Source: Kitagawia praeruptora
Lineage: Eukaryota; Streptophyta; Magnoliopsida; Apiales; Apiaceae
NCBI GenBank assembly: GCA_037693485.1
Contig: CM075348.1
Span: forward strand, 123,019,609 to 123,083,608
DNA length: 64,000 bases
Direction of reading: 5' to 3'
The position numbers were made by a program, and so were the translations under genes. The first letter of the stretch is position 1, and each line of letters starts with the position of its first letter. Below are positions 20,170 to 31,329 of this stretch, piece by piece. The notes below the pieces were generated by a model. It saw only the letters and a list, made by a program, of their open reading frames with translations. It was not told the origin of the DNA and ran no database searches.

Positions 20170-21722
20170 CCTCTTATTGGTCTTTTGAAATACACTCTTT
20201 TTGCCTGTGTTGAAACCCAGTCCTTCTTTTCCTAAAGAGGATTTTTGAACTGCCAGCATTATATCTAATGTGCCTTCACCATGCACGAACTTAGCCAGAT
20301 CTTTCTTTAGACGATCAATCTTTTCCTGTAATTCAGTGAACTTTTGTTCTGTTTCCGCCTTTTTGCATTCTGTTTCTTTGGAAGACTCTGTTTTCTGCCT
20401 TAGTGTGGCCAAACATGCATCTTTTCTTTCAATCTTACTTTTCAGATATGTATTCTCTTCAACAAACTTGGTCATCTTTTCATGAAGCAATTTGTTCTCT
20501 TCAACAGATGATTCCTCTTTCATAGAATCATCCATTTCACTTAGCACTTCACTTAATGCTTGCTTTAAGTATGCATTTTTACTACGCAACTTTCTATTTT
20601 GTGCCTGCAAAGTTAGTAAATCTTCAGAAACAAATGATTTTGGAGGAGTAGAAAATACCTCTTCATTTTCATTGAAGTTTTCATCAAATCCAGCAAAACA
20701 AAGTTGAGCAACTTCATCATCAGAATCAATTTCTATATCAGATTTGTCATCGCTCCATGTGAGAAATGCTTTACTCTTTTTCTTCTCATTGTCTTGATCA
20801 TTTGATCCAGATGCTTTCAATTTTGCCTTTAGCTGAAAACAATTCTTTTTAATATGACCTTTCTTGCCACATTCGAAACATACTTCATCATTAATGTTGT
20901 TTCTGAATTCCTTTCTGACTCCATAGGATTTTTGAGTAGGTCGACTAGCTGCTTTCTTCTTGGATAAAAAACTTTTGAAACTTCTTTGTTAAAAGAGCAA
21001 TCTCCTCATCTGAATCATCACTAGAGTCTGCAATAGTTTTAAGAGCTAGAGTCTTTTTCCTTGGTACTTCTTCCTCCTCATCATATCTTCTCAACTGGTT
21101 CTCAAACTCTTCTAATTCACTGAAAAGAGTAAGTGTATCCATTTTTGAGATCAAGGAAGAATCCTGCAGAGTTGTCACTTTAGGAGTAAACTTGTTGGGC
21201 AATGATCGAAGAATTTTTCTGTTAATTTCTGCTTGAGGAATATGCCTTTCCAGGAGAGCGACAGAATTCATCAGTGTAAGAAATCATCCCTAAGCTTCTT
21301 TTATGCTTTCATCCTTTTCCAATCTGAAGCTTTCATAGTCACTTAGAAGAAGGTCAAGCTTGACCTCACGAACTTTTGAGGTGCCTTCATGACTCACTAC
21401 AATAGTATCCCAAACTTGTTTAGCCGAAGTGCATGCTGACACTTTTCGAAGTTCAGTAGCACATAGTCCATTGAGTAAAGAATTCATAGCTCGAGCATTA
21501 TAGTTCAGGGAATTGACTTCATCAACAGTGAGATCCTTTACTGGTTTGGGTTTGCCATCCTTCATGGGAATAGTAATACCATTTTCAACAGCATCCCATT
21601 CGTATGTATCTTTCTAGAGAAATATTTTCATTAGAAACTTCCAGTCATGATAGTTTTCCGTTCCAAGCAAGAGTGGTGGAACATTGATTGAACGACGTTC
21701 TTGTCAACCTGATTGTGCCATG
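20170..21722 (-). pseudogene. gag: Copia-1 gag relic
   Basis: Gag starts at the ATG at 21722 (MAQSG) but meets an in-frame TGA at codon 6 and a TAG about 30 codons later (WKFLMKIFL then stop). The core continues at 21290-21565 (NYNARAMNSLLNGL, AKQVWDTI, VREVKLDLLLSDYESF) and at 20945-21271 (ILRSLPNKFTPKVTTLQDS, LTLFSELEEFENQL), with a shift between them. A CCHC knuckle lies at about 20830-20885 (CFECGKKGHIKKNC). The frame at 20119-20820 is an acidic, Lys/Glu-rich tail with strong coiled-coil character (LTLQAQNRKLRSKNAYLKQ). The solo LTR then interrupts it. Not functional. Confidence 0.9.
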
Positions 21723-21764
21723 GATCTAACAAAATAAACACTTAAACAAGGGTTAAATGCACCT

Positions 21765-21776
21765 GCTCTGATACCA
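21765..21776 (-). promoter_or_regulatory. Copia-1 primer-binding site, tRNA-iMet type
   Basis: Sense TGGTATCAGAGC, the exact complement of the initiator tRNA-Met 3' end, two bases from the 5' LTR. Confidence 0.92.
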
Positions 21777-21778
21777 AA

Positions 21779-22190
21779 TGTAATTCAAGTAGCACAATAT
21801 ATTTAACTGCCAAGTAAATGAGACTGTCTCAAATGATAATGAGACTGTCTCAATCGTGTGTGAGAGTGTCCCAATTAACTAACAGAGTAAATAAACAACA
21901 GTAAGTAAATGACAGAATATAAAGCAAGAACACCAAGAATTTTCACTTGGTTCGGCCCCTACCCAATCTATGGCCTACATCCAAGTCCCTATGCCAACTA
22001 GCACAGAGATTATATTATTATAACAATAATATAAAGCTTACAGTTTTCCCTGATTACAAGTTTAAAGCCTCTTGGAAGAACCCTTCCCTTGACACAACTG
22101 TCACCTAACAAACCTGCTACCTAGCCCACTGGCTACCTTGGCTTATGACTTGCAATCCTATCTAATTGCCACAACCCGGCACAAGTATGT
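21779..22190 (-). repeat. Copia-1 5' LTR (outer end approximate)
   Basis: It starts TGTAATTCAAGTAGCAC next to the primer site. It contains repeats of GAGACTGTCTCAA (21809-21855) and the TTGGTTCGGCCCCTAC box found in many plant copia LTRs. A TATA-like run (sense TTATATACATAC) lies near 22185-22200, so the LTR may extend somewhat further right. The second LTR is outside the window, so the exact end and the target duplication cannot be set. Confidence 0.65.
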
Positions 22191-22233
22191 ATATAATGAA
22201 TATAAGATTATAACATTAGTTTATAGAAAAGAA

Positions 22234-22475
22234 CCAATGTCTAAACTCCTGTACTACATCGATTTTACGTAAAACCGATGTTGTAATTAGTATACTACAT
22301 TGGTTTTAAATTAAAAACTGATGTTGTAAAGTGTATACCACATAGGTTCTTAACCGGTGTCAAATAGCTCCACAATTTTGCCAAATAAGACATCAGTTTT
22401 TAGGTGATGTGTTAAAGGCTCGTGATGTCTGTTCTTCGTTTTAACATCGTTTTTCAATAACAATGTGATGTGTTA
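22234..22475. repeat. CACTA-2 subterminal repeats
   Basis: Short direct and inverted copies of ACATCG(A/G)TTTT and AAAACCGATGT, such as CTACATCGATTTTACG, AAAACCGATGTTG, AAAAACTGATGTTG and AGACATCAGTTTTTAGG. Such repeats bind the element's own DNA-binding protein in the En/Spm family. The span from 22476 to 22744 holds nothing recognisable. Confidence 0.7.
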
Positions 22476-22744
22476 TATTTGCATATTTATGTGCCCAAAA
22501 ATTTACCAAAAAATTATGAAAATCAGCATTGCACATTCATAATTAAAACATTCACAACAATATACTAGACCGATAACCAAAACCATCCATTCACCCAAAG
22601 TTACGTACCAAACTCTATCCACAATCAACTACATAAACAGCTTAACAAAATGGCACAGCTGTACTAGACAACCTAACAGTACTAGAGAAATTAGCAAAAT
22701 GGTAGCAGCTAAGGCTTGAAAGCCATTCAGTTGGTCGTCGTTGA

Positions 22745-23309
22745 TTACACAAATCCCTGGATATAATCAAGTGCCTCACAACGAACGACTTCAAGATCCT
22801 CCTCTGTGTAAATACTCTTCCGATTCTTCGAAGCCCACTGTGTATATAAAACAGATCATTAATGAAGCAAAAATTAGAATATATACATGTAGAACATCTT
22901 TACAATTGTGCATGCGCGTTGACCAAAACCAAGAAACTTATATTCTGTTAAATCACAAAAATTAAAGCACACACCTTGGTTATAAATTCCATTTCTTTGT
23001 CTTCAATTATGTCCTTCATGTAGCGCATGACTACATACCCACATTCAGTCCCACCGGGTTGTTTAGGGGATCCCTAATCCAATAATAACCAAATTATCGA
23101 TTTGTGTAACCAAGTTATTGAAATAAACTATAAATAACCTAAGTTAAAGTGCATGCAGAATACTACCAGAAGATTTTTAACTTTAGGATTTTTGTTTACA
23201 CGTTAACTTTAGGATTTTTGTTTACATGTCCGGTTTGAGCATTGTAAGATCGGACAGCTCTGTAGAAGAGTATTAATTAAGAATAGTATTAAACCCGAGA
23301 AATCCACGA

Positions 23310-23354
<45 letters not shown>

Positions 23355-24453
23355 ATAAATCAGAGGATAAAAAAGTATTACCGTACTAACGCTGCTTCTA
23401 GCACTTCAAACTTGTTGGAATGCAATGGATTGAGAATGAAAATTTCAGATTCCCAAATCACTACCAAAATCCAATGATAGCTATTTTTATGATAAAATAA
23501 TCAGTTGTTAGATTTTAAATTAATTATATAAATTTACAACTACCACAAATATTAGTCTTAACTGTAAATACTATAAACTAACAGTAGACTTTTTTTCTGG
23601 CTAAATAGTATAAAGTATAAACACCAGATAGGCTTACTATTCATTGTGAGGCAAGAATAATATCCTAGAAGGTGCAGCCATCAGCCTTTTAACAATGTAG
23701 GCTTCAAAATCATCATTCAATTTGAAGGTGGCTCCAGGATCAGCAAACGCAAACATATCCAAATCCCTCTTACCAACCACAGTAGACAAATACCTACAGA
23801 TTAAATAAAAACATTTTGCCGTAAATATTCGTATTAAAATCAGGAAATTTTGAGACAAAATTTAAAATAAAAGGGGAAAAAGCATTACGCCATGTAAGTT
23901 GATATAACGGCCCCGCCAATCATTCCAAACTTCAACAAATCAATTACATTCTCATACAACACGTATAGAGTTTTCTCCATTCCAAACACTATTTCATCAC
24001 AGTCAATCTGAATTGAATCTCCTTTTTCTTGCATAAAGGTAACAACTTGTTTGTACAACAACTTAAAGCGATGAGGAACTTTTTTATCGGGATTGACATT
24101 TGCAAACATGTCATGCAGCCTGTCTAATTCATTTTTTTTGCTTCTTTGTTGACTTAACTTCATTTTTCCTTTTCTGCAAATAAACAATAAAATGATATTT
24201 AAATACATTTCTTATTATGCTAGTTCATCTACATATTATTCAAGTCAACTGTAAAATATCCTTACTTAGCTCTACATGCCTTAGCTATTGTGGGGGTGAA
24301 AGAGATCATGTCCCGAGGCCACGCTAAATAAGACCCAACAGCTTGGCGGACGGTCTCAGTTTTACCAACTATGAGCACTGGAACCAAGGCATCTCCCTTG
24401 ATGACTCCATCCACCGAGACACGAACATGTCTCGGTTGCAGAGGCATTCCATG
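22745..24453 (-). pseudogene. CACTA-2 Ulp1/C48-type protease gene, 5' end lost to the SIRE insertion
   Basis: Spliced gene with at least six recognisable exons. In sense order: a domain with GMPLQPRHVRVSVDGVIKGD (about 24266-24450; resembles the domain that precedes Ulp1 in many plant CACTA proteins, probably DUF8039); a Lys-rich linker with LDRLHDMFANVNPDKKVPHR (23886-24174); VVGKRDLDMFAFADPG and RILFLPHNE (about 23637-23799); the catalytic His in YHWILVVIWES (about 23395-23490); SYNAQTGHVNKNP (about 23165-23260); the Q and catalytic Cys in QPGGTECGYVVMRYM (about 22975-23070); and the C-terminus EEDLEVVRCEALDYIQGFV, ending at 22745. Introns show GT-AG ends. An Asn (ILNPL) sits where many Ulp1 proteases have Asp. 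A small duplication repeats VNKNPK. Probably a SUMO-protease-like product; not expressible as it stands because the 5' part is detached. Confidence 0.8.
23311..23357. repeat. (AT)n microsatellite in a CACTA-2 intron
   Basis: Alternating TA/AT run with one interruption near 23341. Confidence 0.95.
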
Positions 24454-25747
24454 TGTTGAGTATTGAATACAGTAAAAGAATACAGAGGGGGGGTGAATGG
24501 ATTCTTGAACTTTTCTTTGGCTCGAGTCTATGTAGCAGATAAGTGTTTGTGTGTGCAAAGGTGTAGGTGTGGATAAAGAACAACACAAGACACAATATCA
24601 CTTTAATCTAATGTATTATTAGATAAAGGTTGCTACAATCTATGAATACAAATGATAGTATTCTCAGCTTCATTTTTCTCAGAGAGATATAGCTTACAGT
24701 GTCTGAAAAACTTGACTCACAAAGTTGTTCGTGTGTATTTTTCTAAGGAAGTGAGGCTGTATCCTAATAGAACATGGATACAACCTACTTACTACAAATA
24801 AGGTAGCTAAACAAATTACTTTCTAGTCTGTCTATCCTTTTTGAGTAAGTGTCCAAACGATTACAGATTTGACTTTGCAAAGCCTGTTCAGATCCACTTC
24901 TTTAGCCCTTTGTCTCTTCTATATCTCTCTAAGCTTCCTTGTAGGCTTTCTAGAGCACGTTACAGATTGTGGTCCATAAAGTGCATTGGCTTGTTCCAGG
25001 TTTCAGACTTATTCTTCAGTATTTTGTCTCTAAGAATGTATTCGAGAAGTGACTAAGTAAGTGATTCGAGAACTAGAATTGACTTGATCGATAACTCTGA
25101 GTTCTCGAATACTGTTATATTGACATATCGAACCACTTCTCGAATAGCTCTTTTCTCTGGGAATCCTTGAGTTCTCGAATAGAGCATTGTGACTTGTCGA
25201 GTCCCTGAGATCTCGAATAGCTTTCTGAGTCCTTGAGATATCGAATGGAACTTTGACTTGTTGACTCTTTGAGAACTCGAATACCATTTTGACTTGTTGA
25301 CTTCTTGAGTTCTCGAATAGAGTAGTAGACATATCGAATCTCTGAGATATCGAATGAGATATCGAACAGTGTATTCAGAGATATCGAATAGTGTCTTGAG
25401 ATATCGAATCCCTGACTTCTCGAATGCTAGACTTCTCGAATAGACAAATATACTTCTCAAATTGGTACTTAGGCAAATTCTTCATTTCTTCAAATCCCAA
25501 CTGTGACTATTTGACAGTCTTTATCTTCTTGCTCGAGGCATGAACCTTGGAACTTCTTTCAAACATTATTCTTGACTATATAAGTACAGTTACACAACTA
25601 GGATTTGGTGCCTATTACAAGTACAGAACAAATAGAAACTCTACAACTAGAGGTTCCCTGAGTTAAGAGGTCATGTAGGTAATGTAGAGCATTACAAACA
25701 ATTAGGCTTGTTATTAGATGTATACAGGCATGCCTCTGTGACTAACA
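24454..25747 (-). repeat. SIRE 3' LTR
   Basis: 1294 bp. In sense orientation it begins TGTTAGTCACAGAGGCATGC and ends ATACTCAACA, with TGTT...AACA ends. The start is set by the adjacent purine tract. It holds the TTCTCGAAT array (25038-25442). A TATA-like run (sense TTATATAG, near 25575-25585) lies on the upstream side of the array. Confidence 0.85.
25038..25442. repeat. TCTCGAAT/TATCGAAT array in the SIRE LTR
   Basis: About 15 copies of TTCTCGAAT or GATATCGAAT on the plus strand, spaced roughly 15-35 bases apart, plus two inverted copies at the left edge (ATTCGAGAA near 25040 and 25064). Many are preceded by CTTGAG or CTGAG. The same words occur in the opposite orientation at 30744-31072. 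Confidence 0.85.
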
Positions 25748-25762
25748 ATCTCCCCCAAATTG
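25748..25762 (-). promoter_or_regulatory. SIRE polypurine tract
   Basis: Sense CAATTTGGGGGAGAT directly before the LTR start, the classical plus-strand primer found in SIRE-like and other plant copia elements. Confidence 0.85.
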
Positions 25763-25897
25763 TGAGTAAGACCCTTAGTCACAATTTCATGTCTGATAAC
25801 AAGCCTAACATACATAAAGATAAATCTTGACAAGTACATGTATGAAATTGATTGAATATTATTACAAAGGAAGCATTCTTATAGTTATGAAGAGATA

Positions 25898-28800
25898 CTA
25901 GCCATTTTCCTTTGATTCTCCTCCTTGAGATTTGGCTTGTAGATCCTCCTTTTCTTTTTCTTCCTTGGCTTTCTTTGCATCACCCATTGCCTGGATGATG
26001 TCTTCCATGACAGTGAGTTCTTCAATGAGAGGTGAGCCAAATAGGTCTCTGATGACTTCATTCAGTTTGGCTTCAGAGTAAGAGCTAATGTAATCCATTC
26101 TAATCTTCACATTTCTGCCATATTTCATGTATTCCACAATTTAAGGATTATACTTGACTCTGCATAACCCTTTAGCTCTCAATTCTTCAGCTTTGGCTTC
26201 TAGAGCAGCTAACTCTTCTTCTCTCTTTATCTTCAAGGCTTCATTCTTCTTTCTCAACTCTTTCTCATGATCTATTTTCATCTTGATAAAAAGAGCTATC
26301 TCAATTTTCCACCTTCTCTCCTTTTCATTCTCAAGGTTGAGTAGCACCATTATTCTTTGTAGATCATGTAACTTGCCCCAGTTTTCACACATGCCTTGCT
26401 TGAATCTCTTGAGTCTCCCATCAGTGTATTTGAACTCCAGGCAGTCATCAACTATAGCTACATGATAGATTCTCTGAGCCAGTTGATATTCTATCTCATC
26501 TTCATCATAGTCTATGTTGAGACAGGGCAAGTCTAGTCCAGGAATGATTGTGAGTGCCTGAGATGTAGATGTCTTCACCTTTCTTGCCCTTCTGGCTGAC
26601 ATCTTCCATTTCAGCTTCTTTCCTTTGTTGCTTGAGAAAAATTTAAGACCTTTGTCTTTGGACCATTGTAGTATACCATTAGCAGTATACTTTTTGATAT
26701 ACACAAGTGGTTTCTTGATTAGCATCTCCTTTTCTTGAGTTGGAAAAGCAGTTGCAGAAGCCATTGATTCAGATTTTGGTAGGTCATTGCTAACAGCATT
26801 CACCCTAGACTCAGAGTCTTGTGTTGTAGTGAGATTACTGTTAGTAATTCCTAAGACTTGCTGTTTTCCACTCTTTCTCTCATACACCTTTCCACCATCT
26901 CTGTCATCATCTTTCTTCTTGCTTTTACCATCCCTTTTCTCCTTGTCATCACCACCCTTATTCCTTCCTTGAGATCCACCTTTGCTGCCACTCTTGTCTT
27001 GATCATTCTTATCTTTGTCTGACTTTCCCTCTTTAGCAATAGGCTTGATGTCTGACTGAGAGTTGATAAACTTCACCAGAATGTCAAGAGCCTCTATTTC
27101 AGATTTAGATTTTCCACTCCTTGAATGTAGAACTCCAGCCAAAAAAATTATTGTAGACATGTTGTTTGATTTGAGGTGTTGGCCAAATCTGAAGGCAACA
27201 ATGTCTTGATTCTTTTCATATAAAATACAGTGAGGCTGAGGAACTACTTGAGGCAATTGAGATTTCATGCACTTGGTGAGAATCTCTTTGAGCATATTGT
27301 TGTCTTATGAGTTATTCCTTTCTATCTTCTTGATAATTGTTCCAAGTTCAGAGCTGGATAGAATTTGCAAAGCTTCAATGTGGATGTGAAAGAGGTTCTT
27401 GGCAGTGTGGACTAGGACTTCTCTATCATTGGTAGTGATGATGGCATAAGAATTAGTTTGAACAATTACTCTTCTCACTACAGTGACTAGAAACACATCT
27501 TGCATAAGAAGCTTGATGTAGTCAAAGTAGTGAAAGTTTGCCCTTCTTCTCAGCTCATGTAGGTGCTTCAGAAAGGCTATGTCATGGTATAGTTTAGAAT
27601 TTGTAGTTTCTTGACATACCCTTTGAGTAAGAACATTTCTTAATTCTGAAGGTTCAGCTTGAAAAGATTGCTTAGCAATGTCGAATTCATATTCTGGGGA
27701 CTTCTCTTCAGTTTCAGATGGAGGGATAGATGGAATCTTGGCCTCTTCATCTACAGCCACTTTCTTCAGTTTTTCCTCCTTGGATGCTGCCTTTAATTTC
27801 TCAGACTGATTTGACTTAGCAGTTCTTGGTTGACCACCCTCATTTATTGTAATGCCTTTCTCCTTAGGTTTCTCCCCCTTAGATTTTGAGTTCCTTAATG
27901 TCCTCTTCTCCCCCTTAGGCTTGTTGTCAGGCACAGAGGCTGTAGAAGTGACCTTTGGGTTGGAAGAATCTTCAGGTAGAGGGAGTCCCATATGCTTCAT
28001 TATGGCAGAAAGCATCTGTTGTTGGTTGAGAAGAACATCAGCATTGGCAGTGGCTTGAATGTCCAACTTTTCATTGAGAGCAACAACAATGTCTGTTAAC
28101 TGAGCATTGGATGTCTTGAGATTGACCACCTCTTTTTCCAGAGCATCCACCTTGGTGAATAACTCAGTGGCCTTGAAACCAGAGATAGATTGTTCCTTGA
28201 GTCTTTGTACTTCATATTTGGTCATGTCATGCACAGGGACCTCAGTTACCAGCTTATCTCCATATTGATTAGCAAAAAGAGTCCTGGTCATGGCATTAGC
28301 TTCAGTTGTCTGATTAGATAGGATCTGAACATGAGTTGCTAGGTGGTTGACTGTTCCATGAAGCAAAGCCAAACCATTGTCCATCTTGGTGCAGGAAGAT
28401 TTGCATTCCTGGATGGTTTTGAGGACAGGATCTAAAGATGGAAATTTGACAGCAAATTCCCTTTGAATTAAACCTACTTCACTGGCTGTTGTATCACATA
28501 CTTTATTGACTTCTATTTTAACTCCCTTTCCAAGGTAGTGAGCAGCCTTGAGGAAGCCTTTGTAAGAATCATTCATGGCCTCATACACTTCACCAGGGGT
28601 CAGAGATTTGGCATTGGAACCTAGTGAAGTGATGTATTCCTCCCTAAGATATTGAAGTGCTTCATCAAGAGTAATATCATATTTTCCATGCAACCAGGCA
28701 TCTACATTGCCATCTCTCTCAGCATCATCAACTATCTTTGTCTTCTGCATCTCCACATCATCCCTATGGCATAGCAGAATGGCCTCATAGTCTGGGTTAG

Positions 28801-30647
28801 GGATGTTGGAGGTGACCAAGTGTTGAGCAATCTTGACAAACTCAGGAATCTGATCCACAACTAAGCTTTGAAGTGCTTCAACCGTCAATTGTGGTGGAAC
28901 AGACCGTGATCCTGAAGCACTGTCATGTTGCACAGGCTTCAGCCATTGTGACAGGAAGTCAGAGCTAGAGCTAGGCAAGCTAGACTCCTCAGTTACAGAT
29001 GTAACTTCTGTAACCGGATGGATGACTCTACTACTAGTGTCTTCACAGAAGTGGGATGAGTTACACCAGCAGTTGACACAGGCACAGAGTCTCTAGTGAA
29101 AACTAGTGGAACCTCTGTGTTTGTGATGGTGTCATTAGGAGATGCCCCAGCATGCATTCCCTCACCTTCTAAATGTGGGTCCTGGGTGGTGAGCAAGGTG
29201 TCATGCACCAAGTCACTTGAATTCATTGGCTCATCAAAAGAAAAGAATTCTTGATGATCAATCCCTTGCTCCTCAATTGCTTGAGTTGCAGGTTGCAAAG
29301 AAATTTGAGTGGTAGATTCTGGAAGAGAAGTGTCATTTAGATTAGAGTTTGGTAACTCCCCCTGAGAGATAGAGGGAGTTTCAATTGTGATGTCCTCTCC
29401 ACTCAGTGTTGTGCCAGCCTTATCACTCCCATATGCTGACTCTGTAAAAATAGGTGCATTGGGGAGGATGCTTGATTCTATAGATGCACCCTGTTGAGAG
29501 AATACATCTAGTGAACTGTGTGCCCCTGATTTTACAACTTCAGCCATTTGTGTAATTGAAGAGGTGGTCCTAGATTTCTTCTTCTTTGGCCTGATAAGGG
29601 GTGACTCAGGTGCCTCACTTTCTAATTTTACAGCTAATGCTGCTTCAGATAAGATGGTTAAAGGTGCAGACATTTCTCCTTTCTCTTCTTTTTACTAACA
29701 TCACCCTTTTGAGAGGATGATGCAGTTGGCTCACTGTGTGGTAGAGTGTTTGGTTGAGAGGGTTGGTTAGCAGGCCCTGGGTTAGCATTTTGTTCTACTT
29801 GCTTGGGCTGTGCTAACTGTGACTTTGAGTCAAATGTTGGCATGTTGTAGGGGTAAGTCCTAAACAAACTCTCCATATGGGGAGTTATGTTAAGTCTTAC
29901 ATCCACATCATTCCTTGTCTCCAAATTACCAAAAATGAGTTTGGTCATGGATTTAGGATAGCCTATTCTATTTTTATCTATCCCAGGCAGTTCAATCAAT
30001 TGAGCATTTTTAAAATTAAGAACATATTGAATAAAGCGAGGGAAGAAAATGTCAGTACCTCTCTTGGTTGTGTTCTTACCAAGTCTCCCATACAGCTCTT
30101 GTAGGATGATTTGACCAACATCTATCTTCTTTCCATAGGCCAGTGCATAGCCAATTTGTTGTGCAGGTACACTGATTTGATCAAAGCTTGATTTCCTTGC
30201 CGTGAAGACTTGAAGAAGAGTTGCAAACACATAGCTTCACTCCTTTCTCAGATTCTTCCTGTTTAATTTTCCAAGATTGATCCCATCTGAGTAGTTGATG
30301 AACTCAAAGAATTCTTCTAACTCTGCATTCGTGGCCAGTATGTCATATGACTCTTGTTGTAGGGCCAGTGCTTGATTCATGTCTGCAGTGGTGATAGTGA
30401 TTTCCTGGTCCTGAATCTTGCAGTAGATTATGTATGAAGTTATTGCGCTTTCCAGGGCTACAACTTCCACAATAGCCGTTCCCCAAAACTGTTCCAGAAT
30501 GTCTAGATACAGTGTTGGGTTGGCAGAGAGTGCATCCTTGATGTATGACTTAGCCATCCACTTTACAAAGCACTTGAAGTTCGTATTGGGTGCTTCAACA
30601 TCACTGGTTAGGGCGATAAAATTGGTGTTGAACTTCACTGTTGCCAT
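25898..30647 (-). pseudogene. SIRE env-like region, broken
   Basis: Successive frames after pol form one ancestral reading frame of roughly 1,580 codons. It starts at the ATG at 30647 (MATVKFNTNF). Part 1 (30237-30647) is separated from part 2 (29658-30230) by one in-frame TGA. Frame changes follow near 29665 and 28985. The third and fourth parts (28993-29673 and 27305-28978) are Ser/Thr/Gln-rich, then coiled-coil (VDALEKEVVNLKTSNAQLTDI). A TAA separates part five (26141-27295), and another stop precedes the last part (25898-26137). Part five includes a Lys/Asp/Gly-rich basic stretch near 26860-27040. Folded segments include YLDILEQFWGTAIVEVV and PRFIQYVLNFKNAQLIELPG. I see no convincing signal peptide or transmembrane anchor, so an envelope role is only positional. 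Unusually long for SIRE env-like genes as I know them. Confidence 0.75.
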
Positions 30648-31329
30648 TGATACAGAGAGAAAAGAAGAAAAAGTAAAGGTTGAAGAAGAAATTTAGCTTT
30701 TGGCAGTTAGGGTTTTCAGAGGATTGGGGAGTTTAGATGCTTGAGAAATCGAATAAAATGAATCGAATGGATGTAAAATGGTATAAGTATGAAGTACTTG
30801 AATTGTCGATTAGATGTATGTTTTGTATCGACAAGTCAGGCATTCGAAAAGTAGAAAACAACTATTCGATAACTCAAGAAAAGCTTATTCGAGAACTCTA
30901 TCAATAGAGAACTGAAATACCTTATTTGAGAACTCACTCATGTCTCTGTTCGAGTTCTCTAAAAGACACTATTCGAGAACTCAAGAGTTTCCTGAATAGG
31001 CTTGTTAGAGAAGTTGACCACTAACACTGAAATGAACCATTCGAGAAGTCTGATTTATCGAACTATTCCTTTTACTCATAGAAACTCAATTTTCACTATA
31101 TTTTAAAATTTACCAGCCATATTCATTCAAGAATATTCTAGCAAATTAAATAGTGATTTTCTCAAAATTTCATAGAAATTTCAAGTTAACAAGAAAATAT
31201 GATTTTCCAAATATGTAACAGATTTGAAATATTTATAAATCATATTTCAGCCAACACTTACTCCAAAAATATTGAGAATTTAGATAAAGTAAGTGTTTAC
31301 TGCTACAACAATCTAGATGTTGTATTCAC
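30648..31329 (-). other. SIRE pol-env spacer
   Basis: About 680 non-coding bases between the RNase H end and the env-like ATG. The sense strand has a TATA-like run (TTTATAAATA near 31225-31237), then the ATTCGAGAAC array (30744-31072), then about 95 bases to the ATG. The same order, TATA-like run then array, occurs in the LTR. Confidence 0.55.
30744..31072. repeat. ATTCGAGAAC array in the SIRE spacer, inverted relative to the LTR array
   Basis: On the plus strand: TATTCGATAACTCAAG, TTATTCGAGAACTC, CTATTCGAGAACTCAAG, CATTCGAGAAG and others, about eight in this orientation. A few TCGAAT copies in the LTR orientation lie at the left edge (30746, 30760). CTATTCGAGAACTCAAG at 30969-30985 is the perfect reverse complement of 25166-25182 and 25304-25320 in the LTR. 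Confidence 0.85.

Larger units (their letters stand above)
1..22190 (-). mobile_element. Copia-1: decayed Ty1-copia element, partial, split by two later insertions
   Basis: Reading on the minus strand, a 5' LTR (from 21779 to about 22190) is followed by a tRNA-iMet primer site, gag, protease, integrase, reverse transcriptase and RNase H. That is the Ty1-copia order. The element runs off the left edge of the window, so its 3' LTR is not visible. Two later elements interrupt it: Athila at 1573-13723, inside the RT N-terminus, and a solo LTR at 15854-20164, inside late gag. Both are bounded by exact 5-bp duplications, so the order of events is certain. Every module contains stops or frame changes, several of them of the CAG-to-TAG or TGG-to-TGA type expected from deamination. 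The lineage is uncertain: the short LTR fits Tork-like elements, and the coiled-coil gag tail also occurs in SIRE-like elements. The right LTR boundary is approximate. Confidence 0.85.
22191..24453 (-). mobile_element. CACTA-2: fragment of an En/Spm-type transposon
   Basis: A minus-strand fragment with the 3' part of an Ulp1-type protease gene followed by a block of subterminal repeats. Both ends are cut by copia insertions: Copia-1 on the left, and SIRE at 24454 on the right. The terminal CACTA repeats and the transposase gene are not in the window. Its repeat words (CCGATGT / ACATCGG) are like those of CACTA-1, so the two may belong to related families. Confidence 0.75.

Noticed and set aside
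21765..21776. tRNA gene suspected from the tRNA-like sequence
   Set aside because: Only the 12-nt primer-site complement is present beside an LTR; no cloverleaf can be formed. The same applies at 12050, 42187, 52943 and 59300.
25038..25442. CRISPR-like array of spaced repeats in the SIRE LTR
   Set aside because: Repeats are short (8-10 bases), irregularly spaced and lie in a plant LTR with no cas genes.
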